Shown here: positions 35,238 through 45,785 of the stretch, piece after piece | Layout of the letters: each line of letters opens with the position of its first letter | Numbering within the stretch: the first letter of the stretch is position 1 | Source: Apostichopus japonicus | Taxonomy: Eukaryota > Echinodermata > Holothuroidea > Aspidochirotida > Stichopodidae | DNA length: 64,000 nucleotides | Direction of reading: 5' to 3' | NCBI RefSeq assembly: GCF_037975245.1 | Contig: NC_092579.1 | Span: forward strand, 5,209,001 to 5,273,000 | Position numbers and translations under genes: made by a program | The notes under the pieces: generated by a model | The model's input: the letters and a program-made list of their open reading frames with translations, nothing else | What the model was told of the DNA's origin: nothing | Databases searched by the model: none

Positions 35238-37021
35238 ACAAAGAGAGCTTATTCCTGAAATGCTTACAACAGAAGATGAAGAGTTGGTTTGAAACCATGA
35301 CTCCTGTGCCCTGGATGAAGTCTTGTCAATGGAAATCAAGTGATCTCTTTATTGCCAGCCGCTTAGTCTTAACAAATTCTGGTTCAAAAATATATAGCAG
35401 AGAAGTTGACCGAAAATGTAAGCTACACTACGGAGATATCTTTACTGATGAAAGACTAAAAGCAGAGACTCGAATCATTGTGGAAGGACAGCCAGGCTCC
35501 GGCAAGACAATGCTCTCCTCTCAGTTGGCCTATGACTGGTGTTGTGGGAAGCTTATGGATATCCCAATGGTCATCTATCTGCCCTTGAAAATTGTTGATA
35601 ACATGACAATTATTCAAGCTATCAAGATGTTCTACATCCGTAGAGGCATTCCCATTACAGAAGAGGATATTGAGTCTATGCTTAACAGTGGTAAGAAGAA
35701 AGTCTACCTCATATTGGATGGGTTAGAAGAATACAATGGTGTAACCAAAGATGGAAGTCCCTCAGAGGTCATGAGAGTAATGACAAAGGAGAAACTGTCC
35801 AACTGTATTGTTTTAATCACAGCTAGGACAGATTATACCAAGCATCTACCTCCAGGTCCAATGTTGAAGATAGGAAGCTTCGGTGAGGATGAGAGGAATG
35901 AATACATTGAAAAGGTCCACTCTGATGATCAAAAAAGGCAAGAAGAAGTAAAGGAATTGATTGATAATGTTCCATTTATTCTTGATCTTTGTAATGTTCC
36001 ACTACTCTTTGTGTTGTTAGTACATAACATTGATAGATTAGGAAAGTTACAAGAAGGTCAGCTCGACAGGGTTACTCCTTTCGTGAAGGCCATTGTAGAT
36101 ATTCTGTGTTCTGTACAGGATGAGGAAGACAACCAGAGTCATCTATCTAACCAGCAGCAGGAATCAGTTTGTGAAGAGGATGAGAGCAGATTAGAGAGTG
36201 AAGTGTCAATAGAACCCCACATTACATTGGAGGAACTTGCCTTTAATGGCCTCTGTAAAGGAAACCAACAATTGTTTTGGCAGAAACATTTTGTGGATAG
36301 ATGTGTCAGTTATAGCAAAACATGGACAGATGCTGGGTTACTTGTTGTTGAGGAAGGAACTCCATTTAATTCCCCTAGTAGAGATCTTCAGACTGACTCA
36401 GGCAGTGGAAGTCCCCAGACTGATTCCATCAGTGATGAGCCTAATGTTACTACAGAGATAAAGGAAGGGCTATCCATTGAACCTGATCTTTTGGCATCTG
36501 TCAATAAATCAGAGAGTAATCCAATATTGGAATCAGCAGAGGAAAAATCAGAACCCTTACTGAACAGAAAAACTCTGAAATATATCTCGTTACAGGTCAA
36601 ATTCCTTCATAAGTTAATCCAAGAGTGGTTTGCAGCAAAGTATTTTGCCCGCCTCTTCTGGGGTCACAAATCAACTGAACAACATTACAAGTATCAATTG
36701 TTCAGAGAACACCTGGCTAACATAGACCCAGCTGATCTCCATTATGTCTTGCGGTTCACTTGTCACATCTGTCCTCCCAGCTTTCATATCATTGCCAGTT
36801 TTCTAATGAGAAACTTTAAAACAGGAGATGGTGAGATTCCTGATTTCATCATGAACTGCATCTGCCTCTGTTTTGCTGAGTATGATGGTTACAAAGGACA
36901 TAAGGTCAAGGACATTGTCAAAGAGATCTGTAGAAGAGAATCCGTCAACTTCAGCTCTGGAGATAGTCGACTGCTGCTGAGGTCAAAGGTGTCTATGCTC
37001 ACCTTTGCTTCAAGGTCACAG
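35238..37021 (+). CDS. NACHT domain exon
   Basis: A 1,784-base exon from acceptor cttgttttaaag to donor cacaggtaaat. The first two bases complete an Asp codon with a G from an upstream exon. It encodes a STAND-family NTPase. The Walker A site GQPGSGKT is at 35486-35509 and the Walker B site LILDGLEE is at 35708-35731, about 75 residues later, followed by an ITARTDY sensor-1-like strand. Before Walker A lies the echinoderm-NLR-like KMKSWFETMTPVPWMKSCQW. After the NTPase core are an acidic Ser/Glu-rich insertion (about 36110-36560) and a C-terminal helical region with FLHKLIQEWFAAKYFARLF, the counterpart of the F.HxxxQEFLAA segment that ends NACHT modules. ATP-driven oligomerisation is known for the family. 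The ligand is unknown. Confidence 0.92.
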
Positions 37022-37422
37022 GTAAATACAACTTTCTTTGCTCAAATACACAGCAAACCTCTGCTTATATCCCAATATCTGTGATACATCATCTGAAGTG
37101 TGCATGAATACAACATTCAATATTTCCAGTTCCATTATCATGTGCTGAACCATCTATTTAATTTACAAGATCAGTGTATCGTAAAGTACACATTTCGTCA
37201 ATGGTAATAAAGAAAGGTTGGCTATTAATCAATCCTTAGTGTTGCCTTTGGATATTGTGATGCATGGGACAACTTTAGCTGATTCTGTGCACTACATGGC
37301 ACATATTACAATTTTCATATCTTCAATAGCACACATATCTTTCTTCAGTTTTCCACTTGTTATTATTGGGTACTGATTTCAGGTTGACATACAACAATAT
37401 CTTTGAATCATTCATTCTCCAG

Positions 37423-37625
37423 ATTCCAATCAAATGTCTGAAGCTTTCAGATGTTGTGGAAAAAATTACAGAGAAAGCCCTGATCTTGAAGGCTGATGTC
37501 TTGCTGGGAGTTTTGAATACCCTGAGGGCTATTGAATTGAATCGGTGGGACCAGAAGCTGATTGAACAAGATTATAATGATCTCATTAAATTCATTATCA
37601 ACAATGAAAAGGTTGAAGTAGCACG
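37423..37625 (+). CDS. Helical linker exon after NACHT
   Basis: The exon runs from acceptor cattctccag to donor gcacggtgagg, 203 bases, phase 0 in and two bases over. It encodes a Leu-rich helical segment (KCLKLSDVVEKITEKALILK, then ADVLLGVLNTLRAIELNRW). An alternative acceptor at 37382 gives a stop in the required phase. This is where NLRs carry winged-helix or LRR sequence. No LRR consensus is seen. Confidence 0.75.
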
Positions 37626-38274
37626 GTGAGGACTAATTCAAAGTTGGAAAACCAAACTAAAGCTTTCATTCTATGTGATATTGAAAATAAGGTTATATTG
37701 GAATGTGTGATTTATGGAGCTAATGGAAGAACATTCAGCAGAAATATCTCCAAGCATTTGATATCTATGAACAATGGGAACCATGTAAAAAGTTTGGCTT
37801 TCTCACTGCATCATTACTTTTTTTGACAGTCTGCTACATCGAGATTACCTAGTCATAATTTACTCCACTCCTGCTTACCTGTCTCCCCACAAGCTTAGCT
37901 CATTCTCATTCGACCATGTCTAGGGTGAACTGGTAACCTATTTAGCAATGTAAGCCTTCTATGACTAGTGATATTGGTCAAAGTCAATCTTTCTAATTCT
38001 TCCACCCATAGTGCCTAGAGGTATCATCGTGGACAAAGCATAGTTTCTCTTTTTGATCTGCATATAATTAAGTATAATGTATTATTATATACTTTATTAT
38101 TGTCTTAAAATTTCCAGTTTAAAGCTCTACTCTTAAATGGTAAGTTCTCAACTGCTCTCACTATCATGAGAGCTCATTAGATATCTGGGTTCACCAGATC
38201 CAAAACTGAAAACAAGCCTACTCAACAGTTATAATATCTGTAAAATGTACACTAGGTTGATAAGTGCCCCAGAC
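37626..38274. other. Intron without recognised features
   Basis: A 66-codon open frame follows directly after the donor at 37626 but has no domain or splice support. Confidence 0.45.
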
Positions 38275-38282
38275 TTCTAGAT

Positions 38283-38945
38283 CAAGGGCGGCGGAACCGG
38301 GGGGGGGGGCACAGGGGGCACGTGCCCCCCCCCCCCACTTTTCCTCAGGTTAAAAATGTGCCCTTTTTCTACATAAAAATTGAGGTGTCTCAAGTTAGCA
38401 AGAGGCCACAGAACCAGAATGAACACTCGGGAAGCGCCGTTTCCGGCCATCTGAGGGGTTTGTAAAACCAAAAGTTTTCTTGTACGCTCCGCGCCGACCG
38501 ATGGTGGCGCTCCGCTCATATAGTCGTGCATACAACTTTGCAAATCCTGGCTACGGCCCTGACTTTTAATGAATTTCTGTGGGTCAAACTCAAAGCTATT
38601 TCGAATGGAAAAAAAAATGTTAAGATATTAACAAGAAATAAACTCTAATTCGGGAGATTCCTACATTAGCAACTAGCATGATTTCACCTAATTTTTTCTC
38701 AAAAAAAAACTTGTTCCTAGTTTCCCAATTTGCACATTGGATATTGCAGTGCTAGTATGCATATTTTCCTTGAGGGGGGGGGGGGCGTTGATGGAGTGAT
38801 GTGTATACGCAAATAAGATAATACAATAAGAGTTATAAAGGGTACTAAATATAAGGCTGCATCAGTCCAATCGAATTTCTGCAAAGTGCCCTTTGATGTC
38901 GGTGCCCCCCCCCCCCCCAGATTAAAAGTGCTTCCGCCGCCCTTG
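38283..38945. mobile_element. hAT-like non-autonomous element with 8-bp duplication
   Basis: The left end caagggcggcgga is matched exactly inverted at the right end (tccgccgcccttg is its complement read 5'-3'). The octamer ttctagat flanks both sides (38275-38282 and 38946-38953). The inside has G and C tracts and the core 'gccgtttccggccatctga' related to 3997-5209. No transposase. Confidence 0.85.
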
Positions 38946-39273
38946 TTCTAGATCAAAGGTCATTTGAGGTCAGCAATGGTTAAAATATGAAAATCTAGTG
39001 TAAATAGTTGATTCCAAGAGTTGGTATGTATGTATCTTGGGTGGGTGGGTGAGCATGGCTGGTCTCAATTCTCCTTTTACAAAATACAGTACTTATCATC
39101 ATATATAATTGTAGAAAACTAAGCATTTCCTGAAAATTAAAGGCCTGTGCCCTCTACTGTACATAATTCTTTCTATGTTAATTTATCTAACAATTATATT
39201 TATTTCTTTTCTTAATAAAATTCTGCACAGTGGGAGATATTTTATCGTACATTTTACTCTTTTTTTTTCTTAG

Positions 39274-39350
39274 CTTACTATTACCAAGTCCACCGGTGGC
39301 TGTGATAGATGAAAAGGATCTGAATAACTTACAATCCCGAAACATTTCAG
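39274..39350 (+). CDS. Linker exon
   Basis: The exon lies between acceptor ttttttttcttag and donor tttcaggtaac, 77 bases. It completes the Arg codon begun in the preceding exon and reads LLLPSPPVAVIDEKDLNNLQ. Phase fits both sides. Confidence 0.75.
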
Positions 39351-40047
39351 GTAACATACATCCTATTTCATGAATAACAAGAGCTTGATAATTAGATGTA
39401 ACAGATATTCCTCTTTATGTGATACAATAACTTAGCCTCACATTTTGTTACATCTGTTTCATTCTAGTCCTGCTTCTGCATAGTGGTAAGAAACATAGCT
39501 CTGTCCAGCATGTTGAAAAATGTAGCTTAAGGCTTTTAGCCCGCGTACTAATTGTATCAACAGTTAAGCGAGATAGATTATGATAATAGCTTGGACAAGC
39601 TGAAATCAGAAAACTTCATTTCATACAGAACTAGACATATTAACAGTGATAACAATCATCACAAGGAAGTGTGAAGACAGCAATTAAAGGTGTTACATTT
39701 GTTTTTAATGTGTGTGTATGAGTGTGAACATCATCAGCTGAGTAAAATAAATTACTACAGTTAAAGGGATTATGCGCAGTTGATTAACTACATTACTGCT
39801 CTATTTGTTCAGGAGGGAGGAAATGTTTCAGATTATATTAAGTGCAAAACGTTTTGGTATTCACTAAGTTGATCGTGATGCAATTTATATGATAAGAATT
39901 AGTGCCAATATAACCTGTAACTTTGAAATGTTATTTTTATCATCAAAACAGAGAAATGTGGCAACGATACAAAAATGTGTGTTCAATAAAATATTCCATG
40001 TGAGAGTGGCTGAGGGTCTTATTGTTATCTACTTATATTCATTTCAG

Positions 40048-40109
40048 TTGAATGGATCATTGGAGCAAACTTAATTCACACATTAAATGTGACAACTGGA
40101 AAATGGATG
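40048..40109 (+). CDS. Linker exon
   Basis: The exon lies between acceptor ttcatttcag and donor gatggtgaga, 62 bases. It takes one base from the preceding exon and ends on a codon boundary, reading VEWIIGANLIHTLNVTTGKW. It is required to convert the phase to that of the next exon. Confidence 0.65.
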
Positions 40110-40179
40110 GTGAGATGCATTATCTTGTATTTTTTTAAATTATTTTCATTCATTTCAGATTGTGTTCTGACATGTGGTC

Positions 40180-41330
40180 GTTTTAACATTTCTTCGCTTA
40201 ACCAGCAAAAACTCCTCTCTGAGTTTCGCTTGTGTCACCAGTAGTTAAGCAATAGTGTACAATGGTCATCTGTTGTCCAGGGTTGTCAAGGGTTGGCAAG
40301 GGTTGGAATAAAGGGAAATGTCCTCGGATGTAGCTAATTCATTAGAAAACAAGTTTGTAAACACAATGACCTACCAAGCGTGTGGTCCACGAACTTCAAA
40401 CTTTGTATGTTAATAACTGTTACAAAGCTCTTGGCTGCTTTAGTTTATTTGCAATGTCAAATGTCATTAGAGTTCACCTGTGAACAAAATATGGAAACAT
40501 TGTAAACAAACTACTGGACATCAATAGCATTGATAAATGTCATATTTGGGTGGTAGGTGCTCCATGAAGCAGCTTTGGTAGAGGTCAAAGGTCAAGTTAG
40601 GTCAACAGGAGGAAAACTTTGACAGTGTAAAACAAGCAGACTCAATTAATCTGGCCTGAAGAATCACATAGTATGTGGGTGCCCCTCAGTAAGTTATAGG
40701 TTGCTTCAGTTATTGGGAAATTGCAATTGGGGTTAGTACATGTCAAATTTCAAATTATTGTTATTTTGATAACACTAAAAGTCAAAAGATAGCTTTGACG
40801 AACTTACGTGGTATGTGGCTCAACCATATTGAGTACTCAAATGTCACTCATGGTGACAATATTAGCTCCAAAAGTAAAACTTGGATGAACTTCACACTTT
40901 ATATGTGGATCCAGCCTATTAAGTATAAAAACTGTCTGTGCACAGAAGTCAGTAAATGTACTGATACACTGTAAATGTGGCAAGAAATATATAAGCCTCT
41001 TGGGTTTCTGGTTATTCCTTAACAAATTATAAAAAGGTATATGTAATTCTTGTGGGTGTGTGTGTGTGTGTGTGAGATATGCCTGCTTAAACATAATTAA
41101 CCACCGTGGAATATCAAGCATTGCATGCAGATTTCTGTGGGAAAGCTGTTGGCTGCTTTTATTATTGTGATGGTCAGAGGTTATCTGAATCCTATATAGC
41201 GCTTTTTTAGTGTCAGTGAATCTCATACTTGGTACAGTAGGTAGGTGCCCCCTCTTGAATACTGTCCTTGTAGTAGTTTTGGCAGGGATCATATGTCATT
41301 TTAATGTCAGCAATTGTCAAAATTTATTAT
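40180..41330. repeat. 'AGGTCA' dispersed repeat units in an intron
   Basis: Diverged units carry 'gatatctcaa'-like, 'gtatgtgg(c/g)t' and 'gaggtcaaaggtcaagttaggtcaacag' words. A GT microsatellite is at 41054-41074. Same family as 50.9-52.7 kb. Confidence 0.65.
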
Positions 41331-41668
41331 AAAGCTCAAAAGGAAAATATCTCTTATTATATAAAACATCTGACTTTTTAGCCAACATCAGAAAGCTGTT
41401 TGGTCTGGATTTTGGATCATTGTGTTGTAAATTGTAAGTTCTTTTTAGTGATAAGTGATTTCAAAATATTTTGATGTAATGGGAAATGGAGCTTTAATTT
41501 AGTGATATCCTAGTTCCGATTGAATTTTATTGAGTTGACCTACATCAGCAACCTCATTAAATAAATTAAAAATATGACAAGGCATCATGATGTAGTTTCT
41601 ATCAGGTTTGCATGACTTGTCACCATATGTATTTTTGTCTTTTCTTGTCTGATGAAATCTTCATTTAG

Positions 41669-41729
41669 ATGGAATTTAGATTACCAGGGAGGATGTCTTC
41701 AAAATCATCATCACTGAAACCAATCTCTG
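41669..41729 (+). CDS. Linker exon before ZU5
   Basis: The exon lies between acceptor cttcatttag and donor ctctggtgagt, 61 bases. Phase 0 in, one base over. It encodes MEFRLPGRMSSKSSSLKPIS, a basic, Ser-rich linker. The other frames contain stops. Confidence 0.65.
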
Positions 41730-43180
41730 GTGAGTTTCTGGTATTAATAGGAACAATCATTTAAAAACTTAAAATGTTTAATTAACAAGAATTTCTTTGT
41801 TGTTGTCAAAGCAATCCCTGTAACTCTAGAATAATCTGTAATCACAGTTTAAGCAGGCATACATATTTAATTCTTCACTCATTACTGGATTTCTGCTGAT
41901 GAGTGAAGGTCCTTCAGAGGCAGTATTGTTATTGACGTTCTTTGCAACGATGGTATACAAGCCCTTTCCTTTCATTACATTTTACTAACTGCGCAATAAC
42001 ATATTTGTGTCTTTATTGACCAGTCTTGGAGCAAACTATAGAGGCTGGCCTTAAAGTAAACTTAGTACAGGATCAATCAATTTTTGAAAACGCTATGACA
42101 ATACTAGTCTTTTGAGACTGTTTTCTTCTACCCAAAAAGTGTTATTTCCTTTTACCTCAGATTATTGGTGATTTTCCTATGAAATCCTATTTGTGGTCTC
42201 CTAGTATTAAGAAACCAAAGCTTTATTTTCACAACAAACTTTAGTACATTGAGAAAGTCAAATTATACTGTGTAAAAGAATTATGAATCCTTGGTTAGTA
42301 TGACTTGAATGTCATCATAGCATAACGATAGGCATACCAGTCTTTGCAGTAAGATTCACAATGGTAGCTAATTATGAACTACTACGCTCAGCATGTAGTA
42401 ACTAATGTTAATGTCAGGTTAAAGAAACAAATATTGAAATAATGGTGTCAATATGGCTGCATGGTATCAATAACACATTGGAACAACCACCCATGGAGCA
42501 TGGGAAAGGGTAAACCGCCAAACAAATTTTGCTCTAATAAAACAAAATATCCACATCATTGTCTTAACTTCCTTGCACGTATGATGTAGTTAACTTGCTG
42601 TTAGTCATTCCTAAAAAAAGTGGGAGGGCGTGCATATACTCTCATGTCAACTTTGCCATTTTCATAGTTATTTTCCACATAATGACGTTTGTCACAGTAG
42701 TGCTAAGTATCAAATTTTCAAGTTTGTTAGTATTATGTAAAGAATTGTATGTTAATCTTGCTTAGAACATCATCAGCAGCAAATATCAATCCTCTCAGAG
42801 TAATTTAATTTGAGTATTTGTAAATGTGTAATAGTTGAGCTTGTATAATTCTGTGTTTTGTTATTTAAGTAACAGCAATATAAACTTGGCAACTGATAAA
42901 TGCAGAAAGATCAAAGTTTAATTAATACCAGGTTTTAATATGAAAAGTAGAATTGAAGGAAGTAATAACTTTTCAAAAATAAGCAAATATGAGATATTAG
43001 CTTTTCCCTACAACTTTAGTTTAGTAGAATAAATCAATGCCTGTGTACTCATATATAATACAATTACTAGCAAAGAAGAAGACAAAGAAGACCATTAAGG
43101 AGACAACTCTTTACTGAAAACAATATTGTATAATACTCCTGCTGAATGTCCCTGAACTTGTCTGATTATTTATATTATAG
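41730..43180. other. Intron before the ZU5 exon
   Basis: AT-rich sequence; no repeat or exon was recognised. Confidence 0.5.
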
Positions 43181-43504
43181 GCAACTTACATTCCAATACA
43201 CTGCAAATGGAGCTTTGGGTCAACAGGGATGGAGGAGTGCTAGAGATTCCAGATACCGGTGTCAGCTTAGAAATACCTCCTGGTGCTCTGGAGAAGGATC
43301 TTTTGATTCAGATGAGAATTATTCCGTATAATTTCCAGGGTGATTCTGATCTATCATTCGGTAGTAATTCATCAGTTGTGGTTGAGCTCCTGCCTAGTAA
43401 CCTGAAGCTACTGAAACCAGTAAAACTGACATTGCCTCACTGCTTGGCTCTCAAGAAAGGATGTGAATGGAAAGCAAAGATATATAGCAGCCATCATGAA
43501 GAAG
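43181..43504 (+). CDS. ZU5 domain exon
   Basis: The exon runs from acceptor ttatattatag to donor gaaggtatat, 324 bases, phase 1 on both sides. It encodes the ZU5 core: WVNRDGGVLEIPDTGVSLEI, PPGALEKDLLIQMRI, SSVVVELLPSNLKLLKPVKL, TLPHC. The GGxLxxPxTGVxLxIPPGAL and KPVxLxxPHC signatures are those of ZU5 in UNC5, ankyrin, PIDD1 and the FIIND of NLRP1/CARD8. The exon ends with two adjacent His residues about 31 residues before the HFS of the next exon. In NLRP1 a His at a comparable distance helps catalyse self-cleavage, so these are candidates for that role. A 6.8 kb transposon separates it from the UPA exon. Confidence 0.9.
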
Positions 43505-44031
43505 GTATATTTAAATGCATGTGTATAGCTTTAAATTGATTTCACCTATACAAATAGGTTATATTTAGTTATGATAGAAGTCAGTCACTTGCAGTGTTCA
43601 GTCATTGCATTTTATAGACTAATTCCTGCATAATACATCTATCTGTCATATAAATGCTACCTGTTAAAGGTCAAGTGACACGTAACAGATCTCCTTCAAA
43701 CTTACACAAATTGAAAAGCTACATATCAAAACCCTATATTCCAAATTTGGAGTTCCACAATTGTTTCTTTGCTGTTTTAATTAAGTTAATAACCAAGCTA
43801 ATTCCGTAAGATAATGACGTCACGGGGGGAACCGCCAATGTTACCAAAACTAAGTATGCCTAATATGCTAACCGAGATCAAAGCCGTAAACAATACGTCA
43901 CGAACAGTAAACAAAATATCAGATGAGAATGGGTGCACAACAGTACAAGAAAGTTTCGTGTCCGTCAAACACTGTATACCGCGATAGCTTAGTACCAGTG
44001 CACTCAGCCAGCCTAGCTGCCTATAACAAGT

Positions 44032-44257
44032 AAAGATTGGCTTGGACCTTTGAGCGAATCTTATGTGTGCAGTGCGCCCTTCACCAGTTAAAGTTTCGAT
44101 TCCTATCGCCTATCCGCGCAACTTGGACTTGGAACACCAACAGCTCGCCGTCTACAAGACAATGCCGTTCCTTCTCTATTTGGAGAAAGTATCTTCAAAT
44201 CTCGAGGAGATATAGAAACAAGTAGACCAGTAGTTGCGAAGCTGGATCGGAAAAGAG
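44032..44257 (+). pseudogene. THAP domain remnant, frameshifted
   Basis: One frame gives WLGPLSESYVCSAPFTS then a stop. The next frame continues with YRLSAQLGLGTPTARRLQDN and AVPSLFGESIF. VCSxxF-TS and the RRLxxxAVPSLF end are the conserved C-terminal half of a THAP zinc finger (C2CH with the AVPTIF box). The frame break and the apparent loss of the histidine in VCSxHF suggest decay, though a small intron could also lie there. A consensus donor (aaaagagtaagtg) follows. Confidence 0.6.
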
Positions 44258-44867
44258 TAAGTGTATTTTCTGGCCTAGGCCTACTACAACAAGGACTAAC
44301 TTGGTATTAGTACTAACTTACAGTAGGCTAATTCTTATAATTTCGTTCAGTTAGTAAGGCCCTAAATTAGGTACGGCGACGATAAAGTTAGGCGTAGGCT
44401 AGGGCTATATTAAATTTTATCTGTGGTACATCATGAAAAATCCAGAATAACAAGCATCAGATGTTTACATGTCATTTTGCCCAATATTATAATGTGCTCC
44501 CACCTATCTATATACTCAGAGTCATAGCTCATATGTTTCACAGTAAATGACATCCTTATATTTTGCCATTTTTGTTGGTAGGGCTGCAATTTTTGTTACA
44601 AGAGAAAACGCTTGTGACAGGTACTTTCAAACATATCAAACTGCTTTCTTAAATGAACTTTCATAACTTCCTTGTTATTTTCTTTCCCAATTTTCAATAC
44701 TTAGATTAATCTAGAAGCTGTTCCCCAACCAACTGCAGTGAAAATAAAGGCAGGATTCTGCAGAATGTACATCTCCGTCTAAAGGTAGCATGATCTTATA
44801 GACATGTGCTTGATATTACCGAAAAAACAGTTGGGAAATGGGGGAGGGGAAGGTGGTGACAGGCATT

Positions 44868-45785
44868 AAAGATTTAAGTAGTCAGTTTTGAACGGGATAC
44901 AAGGAATCTCCACCAGTAAAACATCGAGGCATGTATATGGGGGGCAAGCTACCAGACAAAAAGGAGGCAGCAGTACTACGGCCGAAAGGTCCCCATAAAT
45001 AGGCTTTAATATAGTGATGGATGGGGAGGGGGGGTGGGGGAGAAAATGTGGTAGAGAAGTGTACGCTAGGGTAATACAAGGAAGAATGGAAAACTTGCAT
45101 ACATCTATAGAGTATTCTATAGCAGAAGTGAGTACAGGGGCCACAATTTTAGAAACAGTACTCGTTGAAAGCAAAATAGCAATTAAAACTGCACATCGGG
45201 CAGGCTGACTAGGGGATAATATACATTGTATTTTATCCATCATGTCCGCCTGCCTGACGAGAGTGGTTGAGGAGGCTATACCTGATGGCTTCACATGAAA
45301 ATATAAAGGCTACATCTATAGTTACTGAGAGAAGGGAGATTACATTGTAGTTATACTATATGAAACCAAGCAGAAGTCATTTGCAATGCTCATGGTGTGA
45401 GTGGCCCATATTTTTGCAGCCACATAAAGCAGGAGGATATGCTCTCCTTCAGAAAAGATAAGTGAACCATCTAGGCAGCTGACCCCTGTCCAAGAGCAGC
45501 CTACTGTATGTGTGTGGTATAATAAGCATTTATTCTAATTTTCAGTGAATGTAACACATGTAGAAGTCCAGTGTTCACTGGTCCCCCTACCACCATTGAA
45601 GTTGCTGACTGGACCAACAGAGACAAGAACACCATCAAAGCAACCAGGGCCATCTCACAGTGGCGATGGTGGTCCGTCTGCTGCTGTGGCATCCACATCG
45701 GGATACACCGAAAAACCGCCAGGTAGTCCGGACTACACTCCATCAGTTAACTCATCTGAACATGACAAAGATGACGCTTCAAGGT
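44868..45785 (+). pseudogene. Possible transposase-gene fragments inside the Kolobok-like element
   Basis: One open segment at about 44892-44998 reads TGYKESPPVKHRGMYMGGKL and then LPDKKEAAVLRPKGPHK. A second open segment lies at 45014-45208. A third, 45546-45783, is bounded by a good acceptor (ctaattttcag) and donor (caaggtaatt) and is Pro/Ser/Thr-rich (KQPGPSHSGDGG). The third could also splice onto the ZU5 exon in phase and would end at once with a stop. Its place in the transposon makes a transposase linker more likely. No catalytic DDE triad was identified. Confidence 0.35.

Noticed and set aside
37383-37422. Earlier acceptor for the post-NACHT exon
   Set aside because: In the phase left by the NACHT exon it hits a stop within eight codons. 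The acceptor at 37421-37422 keeps the frame open.
41680-41729. Acceptor inside exon 41669-41729 (tttag at 41679)
   Set aside because: In the phases available from upstream exons it gives a stop or does not match. The acceptor at 41667-41668 fits.
44866-45294. Minus-strand 142-codon open frame in the transposon
   Set aside because: Opposite to plus-strand segments that look more protein-like. No domain and no splice support.
45546-45783. Exon as part of the constitutive ZU5-UPA transcript
   Set aside because: Its end phase does not fit the UPA exon and the next codon after the donor is a stop. It also lies inside the Kolobok-like element.
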